Origin: Chloroflexota bacterium
GTDB taxonomy: Bacteria; Chloroflexota; Anaerolineae; B4-G1
Direction: 5' to 3'
Assembly: GCA_012514315.1 (NCBI GenBank)
Contig: JAAZAN010000205.1
Coordinates: 1-64,000, forward strand
DNA length: 64,000 nt
Positions 10,903-20,400 of the stretch are shown here, one piece after another. Numbering within the stretch: position 1 is the first letter of the stretch; the number at the start of each line of letters is the position of its first letter. The translations under genes and the position numbers were made by a program. The notes under the pieces were generated by a model. That model was not told the origin of the DNA and made no database searches. It worked only from the letters and a program-made list of their open reading frames with translations.

Positions 10903-11263
10903 ACCATGCTCCAGAACTGGATGACCCTTCCCGCGCACAGTATAGCACAGAAGCAGCACCGTGATAGCGGTAGTCAGTCGCTTGGTCCAGCCACACCTGC
11001 CTTCCAGCGCCGCCGTGCGGCACTGAGCCTCAGTGACAGGATTGAGGTGTCTCCAATGTGGACCCAGGTGTCGTCGAGTATATGGGCAACCCCGCAGGCG
11101 GCTTCGGCCTTCTCGAGGCCCTCGCAGACTCCGACGTTGCAGCCCGCCCACTCAACACGTGTGTCGATCGACTCCACCAGCAGGGGTCTGTCTGCGTGCG
11201 GGGGCGTATGAACTCCAGCTCATCCGCGCAGCCAGGCGCATGGATCGAGGGCGCGCACCTCTG

Positions 11264-12955
11264 CTATGTCTTGAACAGCTTATCCCGCCCTCGAGGTATC
11301 TCAAACAGCAGCGCCTCGTCGCGGTCGAGATCCTCAGTCCGGCGCTCGGCGAACCACTGACACCAACGCGCCGGCGCATCAACGTCCTCAGCGCCGTGCT
11401 CAGTGAAGCGAGTACGTACCCGACAGAGCACCGGTGTGTTCACCCCGGCGCCCGCAACAATCGCTTGCCCCTTCGAGAGCGCAGGCAACTCGTACAGCAA
11501 GTCGCGTCCCACGCTCTCCACACTCTCGGCCACACGAGCTTGATCCACAGGGTTCACAATGCGCAGGATGAACTGGGTCATGCACTGTGAGAGCACGTCC
11601 GTATCCAACCGTCCCGGTCGCTGGCTGATCAGCCCTACTGCAACCCCAAACTTGCGTCCCTCTGACAGGATCGTCTTCAGAATCTGCGAACTGACCAGAT
11701 CCGCTGATGCTGGGGCGAAGTTGTGCGCCTCTTCGATTAGCACAAAGGCCGGATACGGTAGATACGTCTCATCACCGATAGAGGCCAACTCTCTCTCTGT
11801 GTCCATGCGGGCCTGGAGCAGCCGCCGCAGGAGTGTCGCCACGACAACCTGCTGTTCGCGATGCTCGACCTCATTGAGCTGAAGTATGGTGCACTGGCCC
11901 GGCTTGAACAACTCGTCAAGCCGCAGGCTTCGCATGTCGTCGAAGATCTTCGAGTTTTCCAGCCGTGAGTTCACACGCCAGATGACGGCCCCGGCCGTGC
12001 CGTAGTCATCCTGACCCTCACGGTGTTCCTCCTGGGCTTCGCTTCTATCTCCACCGCTCACCCCCTCCTCAGCCTCGCGAATGGCAATCCGGAACTGTGC
12101 TAACGTCCATCTCGGGCCGAACTTGTGACCCACCAGATGGTAGGCACGGCCCAGGACGTAGTGCATCCGCTCCGACAGCTCGGGCAACAGGTAGCGCAGA
12201 TCACCCAGTGTCAGCGACGAGATGCGGACCTTGACATGGTCCGGGCGGATGATCTCCACATCCGGATGGTAGCCATCGTCCCCTACGAACTGAGGACGCT
12301 CTCGCATCTGCGTCAGTGTGCTGTACTCGGCGTGCGGGTCGATGATCAGGACAGCGGCCCGATTGCGCGGCGCCATCAGTTCCTCGATCAGAACCCCCGC
12401 GAGATAGCTCTTGCCCGCCCCGGTACTTGCGATGATCGCCAGGTGCGTACTCGTCACTGCGCGCAGGTCGACTGTGACGGGCACTTCGCCCGCCGGCCGA
12501 CTCAGCAGGGAACCGATGTGCGCCGAGCCAGCCTCGTCTGCACCCCGCTTACTCAGGACATCCGCGAGCATCTCGCTGTCCGCCACGAAGATAGGGGTGC
12601 CCGCACGCGGCGGCAGACGCGGGTTCACGAAGTCGCCGAGTGCGCTGTCGTAATAACCGAGTACAGCCACAGCGACTTCAAACAACTCGTGTTCGTCGCC
12701 AACGTAGCCAATCATCGCCGCCACATCAGCAGGCGATACCTCGGGGTCTGCCAGGAACCCATCCGGGAACAACCGCACCGGTCGACGCCCGGTCACGCGA
12801 CCCAGAACGCGACGTGGAGTCTCGCCAACCGGGGCCTCGTAGTACACGAACTCGCCCACCTTGGCCAATCCCTCGCGATCAGGGCTGACGAAGAGATATT
12901 CGTGCGCACTCTCACCGGGGCCTTTCGTGATACCGATCGGACTGAACTGTCTCAT
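11264..12955 (-). CDS. herA: HerA-like DNA translocase/ATPase
   Basis: Walker A ASTGAGKSYLAGVLIEELM; LIIDPHAEYSTL; VLIEEAHNFAP; GLISQRPGRLDTDVLSQCMTQFILRI; 4-bp ATGA overlap with the upstream gene. Confidence 0.9.
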   Translation of the reverse strand: MRQFSPIGITKGPGESAHEYLFVSPDREGLAKVGEFVYYEAPVGETPRRVLGRVTGRRPVRLFPDGFLADPEVSPADVAAMIGYVGDEHELFEVAVAVLGYYDSALGDFVNPRLPPRAGTPIFVADSEMLADVLSKRGADEAGSAHIGSLLSRPAGEVPVTVDLRAVTSTHLAIIASTGAGKSYLAGVLIEELMAPRNRAAVLIIDPHAEYSTLTQMRERPQFVGDDGYHPDVEIIRPDHVKVRISSLTLGDLRYLLPELSERMHYVLGRAYHLVGHKFGPRWTLAQFRIAIREAEEGVSGGDRSEAQEEHREGQDDYGTAGAVIWRVNSRLENSKIFDDMRSLRLDELFKPGQCTILQLNEVEHREQQVVVATLLRRLLQARMDTERELASIGDETYLPYPAFVLIEEAHNFAPASADLVSSQILKTILSEGRKFGVAVGLISQRPGRLDTDVLSQCMTQFILRIVNPVDQARVAESVESVGRDLLYELPALSKGQAIVAGAGVNTPVLCRVRTRFTEHGAEDVDAPARWCQWFAERRTEDLDRDEALLFEIPRGRDKLFKT

Positions 12956-13551
12956 ACCCCACCCCCTAGTGGACCGATCAGCGCGCGCCACGTCAGCTCA
13001 CCCCTCAGTACCGAAAGCCCCTCCGCCTCGTTGGGCACAAGGACGCACAATTGCTCGACGACCTTCAGAACCAGGTAGCGCGCCAGCGGGCTCCCCAACG
13101 TCAGCAGCATGGGCGCATAGCCAACCTGTACACCGTGGTCTGGTGTCCGATGGAACGCGACAACCGCACCGTCGTCCATCCTCTCGACCAGTGCGTCAAT
13201 CTGGGCCGCCAGCGGAGGCACCCCGTGAATCGCTGTCCCTTCGGGCCCAAACATACCCACCGCCGTGATCCCGACCAATGTAGACTGCTCAGCCAGATAG
13301 TCGGGCGAAAAGACAGATAGATCGGGCGCCGGCGAGAGGCGCGGGCCGAGACTGCCGAACTCGGGATTGAGCAGGACTGTGTCGTAGATCAGTCCAACCA
13401 GGTCGCCGTTACTATCGCCCAGTGGGATGCGCACGAAAGTACCGAACGCATAGTCAGGGGCGGACGCGGGCTGCCCGATCTCGCCCGGCCCGTATATTTG
13501 ACAGATGTAGTCGGTGTGTGAGTTGGATTTGACAAGCTTTCCGATCGGCAC
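12952..13551 (-). CDS. HAS-barrel-like protein lacking an ATPase domain, between nurA and herA
   Basis: VPIGKLVKSNSHTDYICQIYGPGE...FGTFVRIPLGDSNGDLVGLIYDTVLLNPE resembles HerA N-terminal HAS barrels; GTG start 13551 with SD AAGGGAGG 6 nt upstream. Confidence 0.6.
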   Translation of the reverse strand: MPIGKLVKSNSHTDYICQIYGPGEIGQPASAPDYAFGTFVRIPLGDSNGDLVGLIYDTVLLNPEFGSLGPRLSPAPDLSVFSPDYLAEQSTLVGITAVGMFGPEGTAIHGVPPLAAQIDALVERMDDGAVVAFHRTPDHGVQVGYAPMLLTLGSPLARYLVLKVVEQLCVLVPNEAEGLSVLRGELTWRALIGPLGGGV

Positions 13552-13622
13552 AGATCGCCTCCCTTGGTGAGTCGCCGCCCGCGGATGTTGCACCGTGATC
13601 CCACTGAGCGCCCAGCCGAGCT

Positions 13623-14789
13623 CTACCGCCGGCCCTGCTTGCTCGCTGCCTTCCGACTCAGCCGCAATGGAAGGCCCTCACGTTTCGCGAACTCCTGGAA
13701 GAGCCGGTAGAACCGTGCACGGTCCTGCATAGTGATCACCGCGACGGCATCCGCAGCCTCCACAGCGTACGGGTAACCGTTGCCTACCACGCATTCTGCA
13801 CGCACCACGTCCACGGTATGCTCCAGCTCGCCGTCCTCCACCACCCACCGAGGCACTTCTAGCCGAGCCGGCGGGCGATCGGACGTCGTCTTAAGATAGA
13901 CGAAACAGACTTGCTCGTAGTATCGTTGCAGCACGGAGTCGTCCCGCGCACAGACAAACGCCGTGCTCCGATCTCCCCACCCCATTCTCGAGCGCAAGAG
14001 CGCACCATCGCTGACCGACTGATGCGACTGCTTGCCCATCACCGCGTCGAGCATAGCGACCAGATCGCGCGCGTAGCTCGTGTCGACATAGCCCACCACC
14101 GGCACACGATGCGCCTCCGACGCAGCCAGCAGTGCCGTCACGGCGTCCACATACGCGCGCTGTCTTTCCGGCAGCATGTGCTGCACGAACGAGAGAATCA
14201 ACGATCCGTCGAAGAAACAGACCGGTCTAACCACCGGATCACGTTGGTCGACGACGAACTCGATCAGCTTCTCGCACTCCAGCACAAACCGTCGGGCGTT
14301 CACTCGCCAGTCGGGAAAGCCTGCCGGATCCTCCTCATCACTCGCCAGCTCGTCCGGTGCAAGCACGTCGAAAGCGATGTCCTTCACGTAGGGTCGGGCT
14401 GCGTCGTGAGGATTCATGAACCAGCCCACCTGCACGGCCCCTACCGGCATCGAGAAGTCCTTGCTCGGCGTGATCTGCGATCCGTCGACCGCTACAGTAG
14501 GCACCCCTCTGAGCACACCAAGCGCCCATGCTCGGGCCTCCTCGTGGTCCACCCAACGGCGCCCAAAGGGCATCACCACGCGAGGGCACATGTCGTGCTC
14601 GGCTGTCGGTCGCGCTCCCGGTGCATCCATGCCAGCCAGCGCGGTATCGATCTCCTCGCGCGTCATACTCGCCAACCGGTCCAGGGATCGCTCGTAGTCC
14701 GCCAATGCATCACGCAGATCGGTCTCGAATCCGACGAACCGTTCTGCTTTCGCTTCCAGTGCGGCGACTGCTTTGCCCCGGTGTAGCAT
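13623..14789 (-). CDS. nurA: NurA-domain nuclease
   Basis: TVAVDGSQITPSKDFSMPVGAVQVGWF and VCFFDGSLILSF acidic motifs; adjacent to rad50/mre11/herA; TGATG overlap with rad50. Confidence 0.85.
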   Translation of the reverse strand: MLHRGKAVAALEAKAERFVGFETDLRDALADYERSLDRLASMTREEIDTALAGMDAPGARPTAEHDMCPRVVMPFGRRWVDHEEARAWALGVLRGVPTVAVDGSQITPSKDFSMPVGAVQVGWFMNPHDAARPYVKDIAFDVLAPDELASDEEDPAGFPDWRVNARRFVLECEKLIEFVVDQRDPVVRPVCFFDGSLILSFVQHMLPERQRAYVDAVTALLAASEAHRVPVVGYVDTSYARDLVAMLDAVMGKQSHQSVSDGALLRSRMGWGDRSTAFVCARDDSVLQRYYEQVCFVYLKTTSDRPPARLEVPRWVVEDGELEHTVDVVRAECVVGNGYPYAVEAADAVAVITMQDRARFYRLFQEFAKREGLPLRLSRKAASKQGRR

Positions 14790-17491
14790 CAGGCCTCCAC
14801 GCGACTCACGCCGTTCTCCTTGACGATACGCACGGTGTTGTCCGTGTTACGTTCGAATGTGTCATCGTGGCTGATCACAAACAACTGCGAGAACCCCTTG
14901 ACGCGAAGTATCTGCTCGGCCAGATTCTCACGCCGATCGTCATCCAGATTGGCGGTCGGTTCATCGAAGAACGCAACGTTGACCGAAGAGACCTCCCTCA
15001 GAAGCGCCAGTCGCACGGCCAGCGCCGCGACCATCTGCTCCCCTCCAGACAGTTGGTGGAACTCCCGCTCGCGTCCGACCGTGTTCAGCATGATACCGTA
15101 GTCCTCGGTCCACATCAGCTTGCTCGTGTGGTCGCCCATGATGTCCGCGTGAAGCCGGGCCGCCTGCAACGAGATGATATTCACTAACGTTCGGGTCACC
15201 TGTGGCCCGGCTTCACGCAGCACCTGGCGTACAGTATCCAACAACGCGCGCAGTTCGCCCAAGTCCGTGTGGCGTTCCCTGGACGCACGCAGCGAGTCCA
15301 TCGCCTGACCAAGGCGCTGGATCTCCGACCTTGCTTCATCAAGCTGAGCACGCTGAAGCCGCAGACGTTCTTCCACAGTCGACACTCGAACCATCAGCTC
15401 GTCGCAATGCGCCACTACCCGTTCGTAGGCCGTCGCATCATACTGCGCCGCATACTTCTCACGCTCATCCTGGCGCTGCAACAGAACGGCCTGAGCTGCC
15501 TCCAAATCGCTGCTCAGATTGACTGCCCGCTGCCTATGCGTAGGAAGAGTCTGCGCCTCGCGCGCGTGCTCCAGGTAGCGCCGATGATCAGGCAGTTGGG
15601 CGTCACGCTCGGCGCGCTGCCTGTCTATCCTGTCATCCAGCCCAGCAAACGTTTCCAACTCCTCCGTCACGGACGCCAAGCGGCTGCGAAGTCCCTCAAC
15701 CTCCTCGCGCACTATCGCCAGCCTATGTTCGATGCCCCCTTGCCGTTCGGCAATGTCTCCGGCACGCTGGGCTGCCCGGCGCGCATCACCCAATTCGGCC
15801 AGCGCCACTGTCAGTCGTTCGACCTCAGCTGGTGCGCCTGCCAGATCTGAGACAACGGCTTTGGCTCGTTCGACCAGCTCCTGCTGACCAGCAATCTGGT
15901 CAATCAGGCTGGTTTCCTCGTCTGGCCGCGGTACCAGTCCCAACTCGCGGTCCAGTTCCTCAAGCGCCGTGCCTACTGTATCGCGCGCGGACGCGGTCTC
16001 CCGCTGGTCTTCCCGCGCTGTAGCCAGTGCTGACTCCAATGCCACCAAGCGATCACGATTGCGGGACAGAAGCTCTTCCCGATGCTCAGTCGTGAGCGGC
16101 CCCTCACAGACCGGACAGACCGCTGTCTCTACGTCCTCCAGTGCCGCCGTCTGCTCGCTTACCTGATCCCGCTCCGCCCCAAGCGCCCCAATCTGAGCGA
16201 CCAACTCATCCCACCGCGCGGCCAGCGCCTCCAGCTCACCGCGACACCTCGCAATCTCCTGCTCGATCTCAGCCCGCCTATGGAGCCCGTCGCGGACCTT
16301 GGCCAACCGCTCCTGCAGCGATTGGAGCCTCTGTTGCTCGCGGACAAATTGGTCCTCTGCACCGTCCAATCGGTCGCGGGCCCGCTGCGCTTCCGCCAAC
16401 GCTTCCTCAAGCTCCAGTTGTCTCTCAACCTCAGGAGCAAGCCGCTCCAGCTCTGCTCTCGCCTCGGCCACCGCGGCCAGCTCTGTCTTCAGCGCAGCGA
16501 TCTGTTGGTCGGCTAGAGCCATCTGCGTCTCGGCAGAGTGACGCAGCCGCTCCAGGCCGTCTCGCTCCAGGCGCTGTTCCTCGAGATTTCGCAGCGCTTG
16601 CTCCGCGACCAAGTAGGCTTGATGGCCACTCTCGCTCTCCAGCACTGTAGCCTGCGCTGCCTCAGCCCGAGCGACCGCCGACTCCGCCTCGACCAACTGC
16701 ACCTTCAGAGCCTGCGCCTGAGCTCCCACGCGCGCGATCAATTGAGTCAACTCATCCAGTGTCCGCTTGAGCTTTTCCAGTTCGCGCTTGTGCACAGACG
16801 CTTCTTGAAGAAGCCGCTGAGACTCAGTCAGTGTCTTCTCATCAGCCTGGATACGCATTTCGAGGTCGGCCGCCTTAGTCTCCAAGCCGGGGAGTGCTCT
16901 GACCTCTGCCTCCAGGCCCGCGATGCACTTCTCCTCCTCGACAATCAGGCCGTCAAGATGGCGACGAGGCTCGCGAAGTGAGGACCACGCTTGATCATAC
17001 TCCTCGACACGGAGTAGCGGATCGAACGTATCTTTTCGTCTCCGGGCAGGCTCCAGGAACACGGCTGTGAGGAGCCCTTGCGGTACACCGACCGCATCGC
17101 GGAACAGCGCCGCGAGATCAGCGAACTCCCCGACACCCAAGTATTCCGCTAACCACGCCATCGTCTCGGTCTTGCCATCGGCCAAGCGCTGATCGATCTC
17201 TGGATCGTACACATAGAACTGGCTACTGGCGCCACACTTGCGCACCACCTGGTAGCACCGTTCATCATCGTCAACCACGTGGACCGTAACCGTCCCCACC
17301 CTCTGGCCCTCGCGCACAAACTGGGCCTGCGTGGTGGGCAGGTAGTCAAACAGTGCGAATCCAACGGCTTCCAGCAAGGTGCTCTTGCCCGCACCGTTGG
17401 GTCCGCAGATGGCGTTCGTACCCGCCGTGAATGCAATGCGTTCCCGATGGTAACTCTTGATGCTGTCCAGGTCAACCTGTACGATCCTCAT
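14789..17491 (-). CDS. Rad50/SbcC-like SMC-family ATPase
   Basis: Walker A GPNGAGKSTLLEAVGFALF; zinc hook CPVCEGPLTTEH within coiled coils; LSGGEQMVAALAVRLAL signature; FFDEPTANLD Walker B. Confidence 0.95.
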   Translation of the reverse strand: MRIVQVDLDSIKSYHRERIAFTAGTNAICGPNGAGKSTLLEAVGFALFDYLPTTQAQFVREGQRVGTVTVHVVDDDERCYQVVRKCGASSQFYVYDPEIDQRLADGKTETMAWLAEYLGVGEFADLAALFRDAVGVPQGLLTAVFLEPARRRKDTFDPLLRVEEYDQAWSSLREPRRHLDGLIVEEEKCIAGLEAEVRALPGLETKAADLEMRIQADEKTLTESQRLLQEASVHKRELEKLKRTLDELTQLIARVGAQAQALKVQLVEAESAVARAEAAQATVLESESGHQAYLVAEQALRNLEEQRLERDGLERLRHSAETQMALADQQIAALKTELAAVAEARAELERLAPEVERQLELEEALAEAQRARDRLDGAEDQFVREQQRLQSLQERLAKVRDGLHRRAEIEQEIARCRGELEALAARWDELVAQIGALGAERDQVSEQTAALEDVETAVCPVCEGPLTTEHREELLSRNRDRLVALESALATAREDQRETASARDTVGTALEELDRELGLVPRPDEETSLIDQIAGQQELVERAKAVVSDLAGAPAEVERLTVALAELGDARRAAQRAGDIAERQGGIEHRLAIVREEVEGLRSRLASVTEELETFAGLDDRIDRQRAERDAQLPDHRRYLEHAREAQTLPTHRQRAVNLSSDLEAAQAVLLQRQDEREKYAAQYDATAYERVVAHCDELMVRVSTVEERLRLQRAQLDEARSEIQRLGQAMDSLRASRERHTDLGELRALLDTVRQVLREAGPQVTRTLVNIISLQAARLHADIMGDHTSKLMWTEDYGIMLNTVGREREFHQLSGGEQMVAALAVRLALLREVSSVNVAFFDEPTANLDDDRRENLAEQILRVKGFSQLFVISHDDTFERNTDNTVRIVKENGVSRVEA

Positions 17492-17492
17492 C

Positions 17493-18764
17493 CTACGCCT
17501 CAGCGCCCTTCATTCCCAGTAGCTCATCCCGTCCCTGTCGCAAGGCATCGATAACCATCTCGGGGGGAGCCCCATCGAGCGTCAGACGTTTCACGTTGAG
17601 GACTACGTCGGCCCATTGCTCCGACGCCGGGCGGAACCGCGCATCCCGCTCCAGCAGCTCGCGCACAATCTGGTGTTCCAGCTCAGGTCGACTCGCTTCC
17701 ATATCGACGTCAACCGCCAAGTCAGTCGGCTGACTCAGATTGCGGACCCGTGTCACCAGCGGCCTCCATGCCGCCTCGCACATGCTCTCGATGTGTTCGA
17801 GGTCTAGGTCGAATCGGTTGAACGGCAGCACGCCTCCCAAGATCAGCTCGATCACCGGTCTATCCTTGCGCCCGACGATCGCATCGTGCTTCGCGATCAG
17901 CCCGGCCACCGCGTCGTAGACGGCCTGAGGCGACCCATACCCATCGACCTCGAGATACATTCGGTGGAATGGACGCCGCGATACCGGCGTGAGGACCGCT
18001 TGATGGACTGGATCGCCTCCCGGATTCACGTCGACGACGAAGTAACCCCGCTCGGGCCATGCAACTTCATCCATCGTACACGTCTCGGGGCTTCCTGGAT
18101 TGTGGATCCAGCCATCGATCGCGCACGGCTTGTGGATATGTCCCAACGCCACGTAGTCGACCTTTCCACGCAGCAGCCCCAAGTCATCGGTCGTGAGTGT
18201 GCCCGGGTACTTCGGCAGCTGTCCCTCGAGTCCAGCATGAGCCGTCAGCACAGTGTACTGCACGCCCGTGGAGTCGGTTCTTTCCAGTGCATCCACAAAC
18301 AGCCGGAACACTTTACCTGTGGCGGCCCCGTAGTACTTGATGCCGTATACGCGCACGCCACCCGGCAGATCAACGAACGCGCCTCCAGCGCCACCGTGCG
18401 GATCCAGGATCATGCGGCCTTCGTCGAAGCGGGGATTGAGCAGTCGCACATAGCCGAGCGCGTCGAGGAAGTCGACCCACGAGTACTGGTCGCGATAGTG
18501 CGCACGCTCGTGGTTCCCCTCAACAGCCAGGACCGGAATCCCGGCCTCACGCAGTCGCGCCAGCCCTTCGATGGCGACCCTCATGGCGAGTGGGTCAACC
18601 GTTCTCTTCTCGAAGAGATCGCCGGCAAGGATCATGAAGCTCACATGCCGCTGTATCGCTTGGTCACAAATCGCCAAATATGCCCGGCTGAAATCGTCGA
18701 AGCGCTCCCGGCTACCGTACTGCTGGTAACCCAGGTGGATATCGGCAGCATGGATGAAACGCAT
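17493..18764 (-). CDS. Mre11/SbcD-like exonuclease
   Basis: MRFIHAADIHLGYQQYG, ILAGDLFEK, VEGNHERAH, LTAHAG, ALGHIHKP phosphoesterase motifs. Confidence 0.95.
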   Translation of the reverse strand: MRFIHAADIHLGYQQYGSRERFDDFSRAYLAICDQAIQRHVSFMILAGDLFEKRTVDPLAMRVAIEGLARLREAGIPVLAVEGNHERAHYRDQYSWVDFLDALGYVRLLNPRFDEGRMILDPHGGAGGAFVDLPGGVRVYGIKYYGAATGKVFRLFVDALERTDSTGVQYTVLTAHAGLEGQLPKYPGTLTTDDLGLLRGKVDYVALGHIHKPCAIDGWIHNPGSPETCTMDEVAWPERGYFVVDVNPGGDPVHQAVLTPVSRRPFHRMYLEVDGYGSPQAVYDAVAGLIAKHDAIVGRKDRPVIELILGGVLPFNRFDLDLEHIESMCEAAWRPLVTRVRNLSQPTDLAVDVDMEASRPELEHQIVRELLERDARFRPASEQWADVVLNVKRLTLDGAPPEMVIDALRQGRDELLGMKGAEA

Positions 18765-18798
18765 ACTTGGCAGTCCTCTCCTCTGCGAATGCACCGGT

Positions 18799-18826
18799 AG
18801 TATAGGCGCCCTGTCGCCTAAGTCAA
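18799..18826 (-). promoter_or_regulatory. sigma70-like promoter for the mre11-rad50-nurA-HAS-herA operon
   Basis: Minus strand TTGACT (18826-18821), 16-nt spacer, TATACT (18804-18799), about 35 bp before the ATG at 18764. Confidence 0.6.
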
Positions 18827-18943
18827 GGGCGGTTCTCACTGTCAAGCCTCCTCGCTCTGTGCTATACTCGTCGACACGCCCATGGCACTTCATCTCGCTG
18901 ACTCTTCGTATCCACTGTAATCACATCGGGAGGAGCACAATCC

Positions 18944-20296
18944 TTGTCCAGCTATGCTGATCGCCCCAACATTCTGATCATCATCACCCACGACCTGGGC
19001 ACGCGGCTGTCCTGCTATGGCGAGAGCTCGGTTCAAACGCCCGCACTCGATAGCCTGGCTGCCAGCGGAGTCCGCTTCGCCAATCACTTCTGCACTGCAC
19101 CCTACTGCAGTCCGAGCCGCGGCGCCATCTTCACCGGCAAGTACCCTCATACCAACGGGCTGATGGGATTGACGAACCTGAACTGGGATCTTCCAGACGC
19201 GAACGCCACCCTGGCGCGCATCCTCGGCAGCGATGGGTACGAGACCTTCCTGCTCGGCTTCCAACACGAGGTACGGGGAAACGAGCGGCTGAACACCTAC
19301 TTCCAGCACGTCAGCGAGCGCGCACTACCCCATGACTGTGATACGGTCGCAGACCTGGCGACATCCTTTCTCACAGAGCGGGGTTCATCCGGTCATCATA
19401 CACCATTTTATGCGCGCGTGGGGACCACCGAAGTACACCGACCATACGACGGCTATGAACCCGATGACCCCACCACCGTGGATGTACCGCCATATATGAA
19501 GGACACGCCCGGCGCCCGTGAGGACCTGGCCCACTTCCACGGAGCAATCCGCAGGACTGACCGATCCGTGGGCCGGATTCTGGAGGCCTTGGAGCGCTCG
19601 GGACTGGCCGAGAACACAATTGTCGTGTTCACTACCGATCACGGCATCGCATTCCCCAGGGCGAAGGCGACACTGTACGACCCAGGCATCCGCACTGCCC
19701 TGCTACTGCGCTGGCCGACACGGGTACCAACAAATCACAGAGTGGACGATATGATCACTAACATTGACCTGCTGCCCTCGCTGCTTGATGCAGCGGGCAT
19801 TGCGCTGCCGCCAGATCTGCAGGGCCGATCCTTCCTTCCACTGTTAGTCAACCAGCCCTACACGCCCCACACACAGGTCTTTGCGGAGCTGAACACAGTC
19901 CCCGGTGACGTCAAACGCTGCGTTCGAACAGCGAGGTACAAACTCATCCGCAACTACGACGAGGGGGCCCTTCTGCAACTGCCCACCGATATCGAAAGCA
20001 GCCCCACACGCCGCGATATGGGCGACGACCATCTGGCGCCCCGCCCTGTCTTGGAGCTGTACGACCTGGAGCTAGATCCGTGGGAGGTGGACAGCCTGGC
20101 CGGTCTGCCCCGGATGCGCCAGGTGGAGATGGACTTGACCGAACGGCTCGACCGCTGGCTGTATGAAACAGATGATCCCATCCTGCGTGATCCGATCACC
20201 CGTCCGGATGGAGAGGCAGAGATTCTCCAGAAGCTGTGGCGAATCTACGGCGGCCAGTTCCGCAACCCGGCCTACGATCGTTTCATCGCTCAATAG
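18944..20296 (+). CDS. sulfatase (Cys-type)
   Basis: FCTAPYCSPSRGAIFTGKYPHTNG sulfatase signature; TTG start with GGGAGGAG SD. Confidence 0.92.
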   Translation: MSSYADRPNILIIITHDLGTRLSCYGESSVQTPALDSLAASGVRFANHFCTAPYCSPSRGAIFTGKYPHTNGLMGLTNLNWDLPDANATLARILGSDGYETFLLGFQHEVRGNERLNTYFQHVSERALPHDCDTVADLATSFLTERGSSGHHTPFYARVGTTEVHRPYDGYEPDDPTTVDVPPYMKDTPGAREDLAHFHGAIRRTDRSVGRILEALERSGLAENTIVVFTTDHGIAFPRAKATLYDPGIRTALLLRWPTRVPTNHRVDDMITNIDLLPSLLDAAGIALPPDLQGRSFLPLLVNQPYTPHTQVFAELNTVPGDVKRCVRTARYKLIRNYDEGALLQLPTDIESSPTRRDMGDDHLAPRPVLELYDLELDPWEVDSLAGLPRMRQVEMDLTERLDRWLYETDDPILRDPITRPDGEAEILQKLWRIYGGQFRNPAYDRFIAQ

Positions 20297-20400
20297 CTGA
20301 ACGCGTCTGAGCGTAATGAAGTAATCGGCACGCAGACTGGTTTGCACGGCAGACTCTTGAATAGACTACCACAGCACACGGTCGGCGCGGATGGTGACGC

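Noticed and set aside
11264-12955. HerA as part of an antiphage defense module (e.g. HerA-SIR2-type)
   Set aside because: It is operonic with nurA, mre11 and rad50 homologs, the DNA-repair arrangement; no SIR2 or DUF4297-type partner is present.
12125-13078. 317-aa plus-strand ORF
   Set aside because: Antisense to herA, which has clear Walker motifs; no recognisable family signal.
13911-14786. 291-aa plus-strand ORF
   Set aside because: Antisense to nurA; no plausible protein features.
17886-18800. 304-aa plus-strand ORF
   Set aside because: Antisense to the mre11/sbcD-like gene, whose phosphoesterase motifs are unambiguous.
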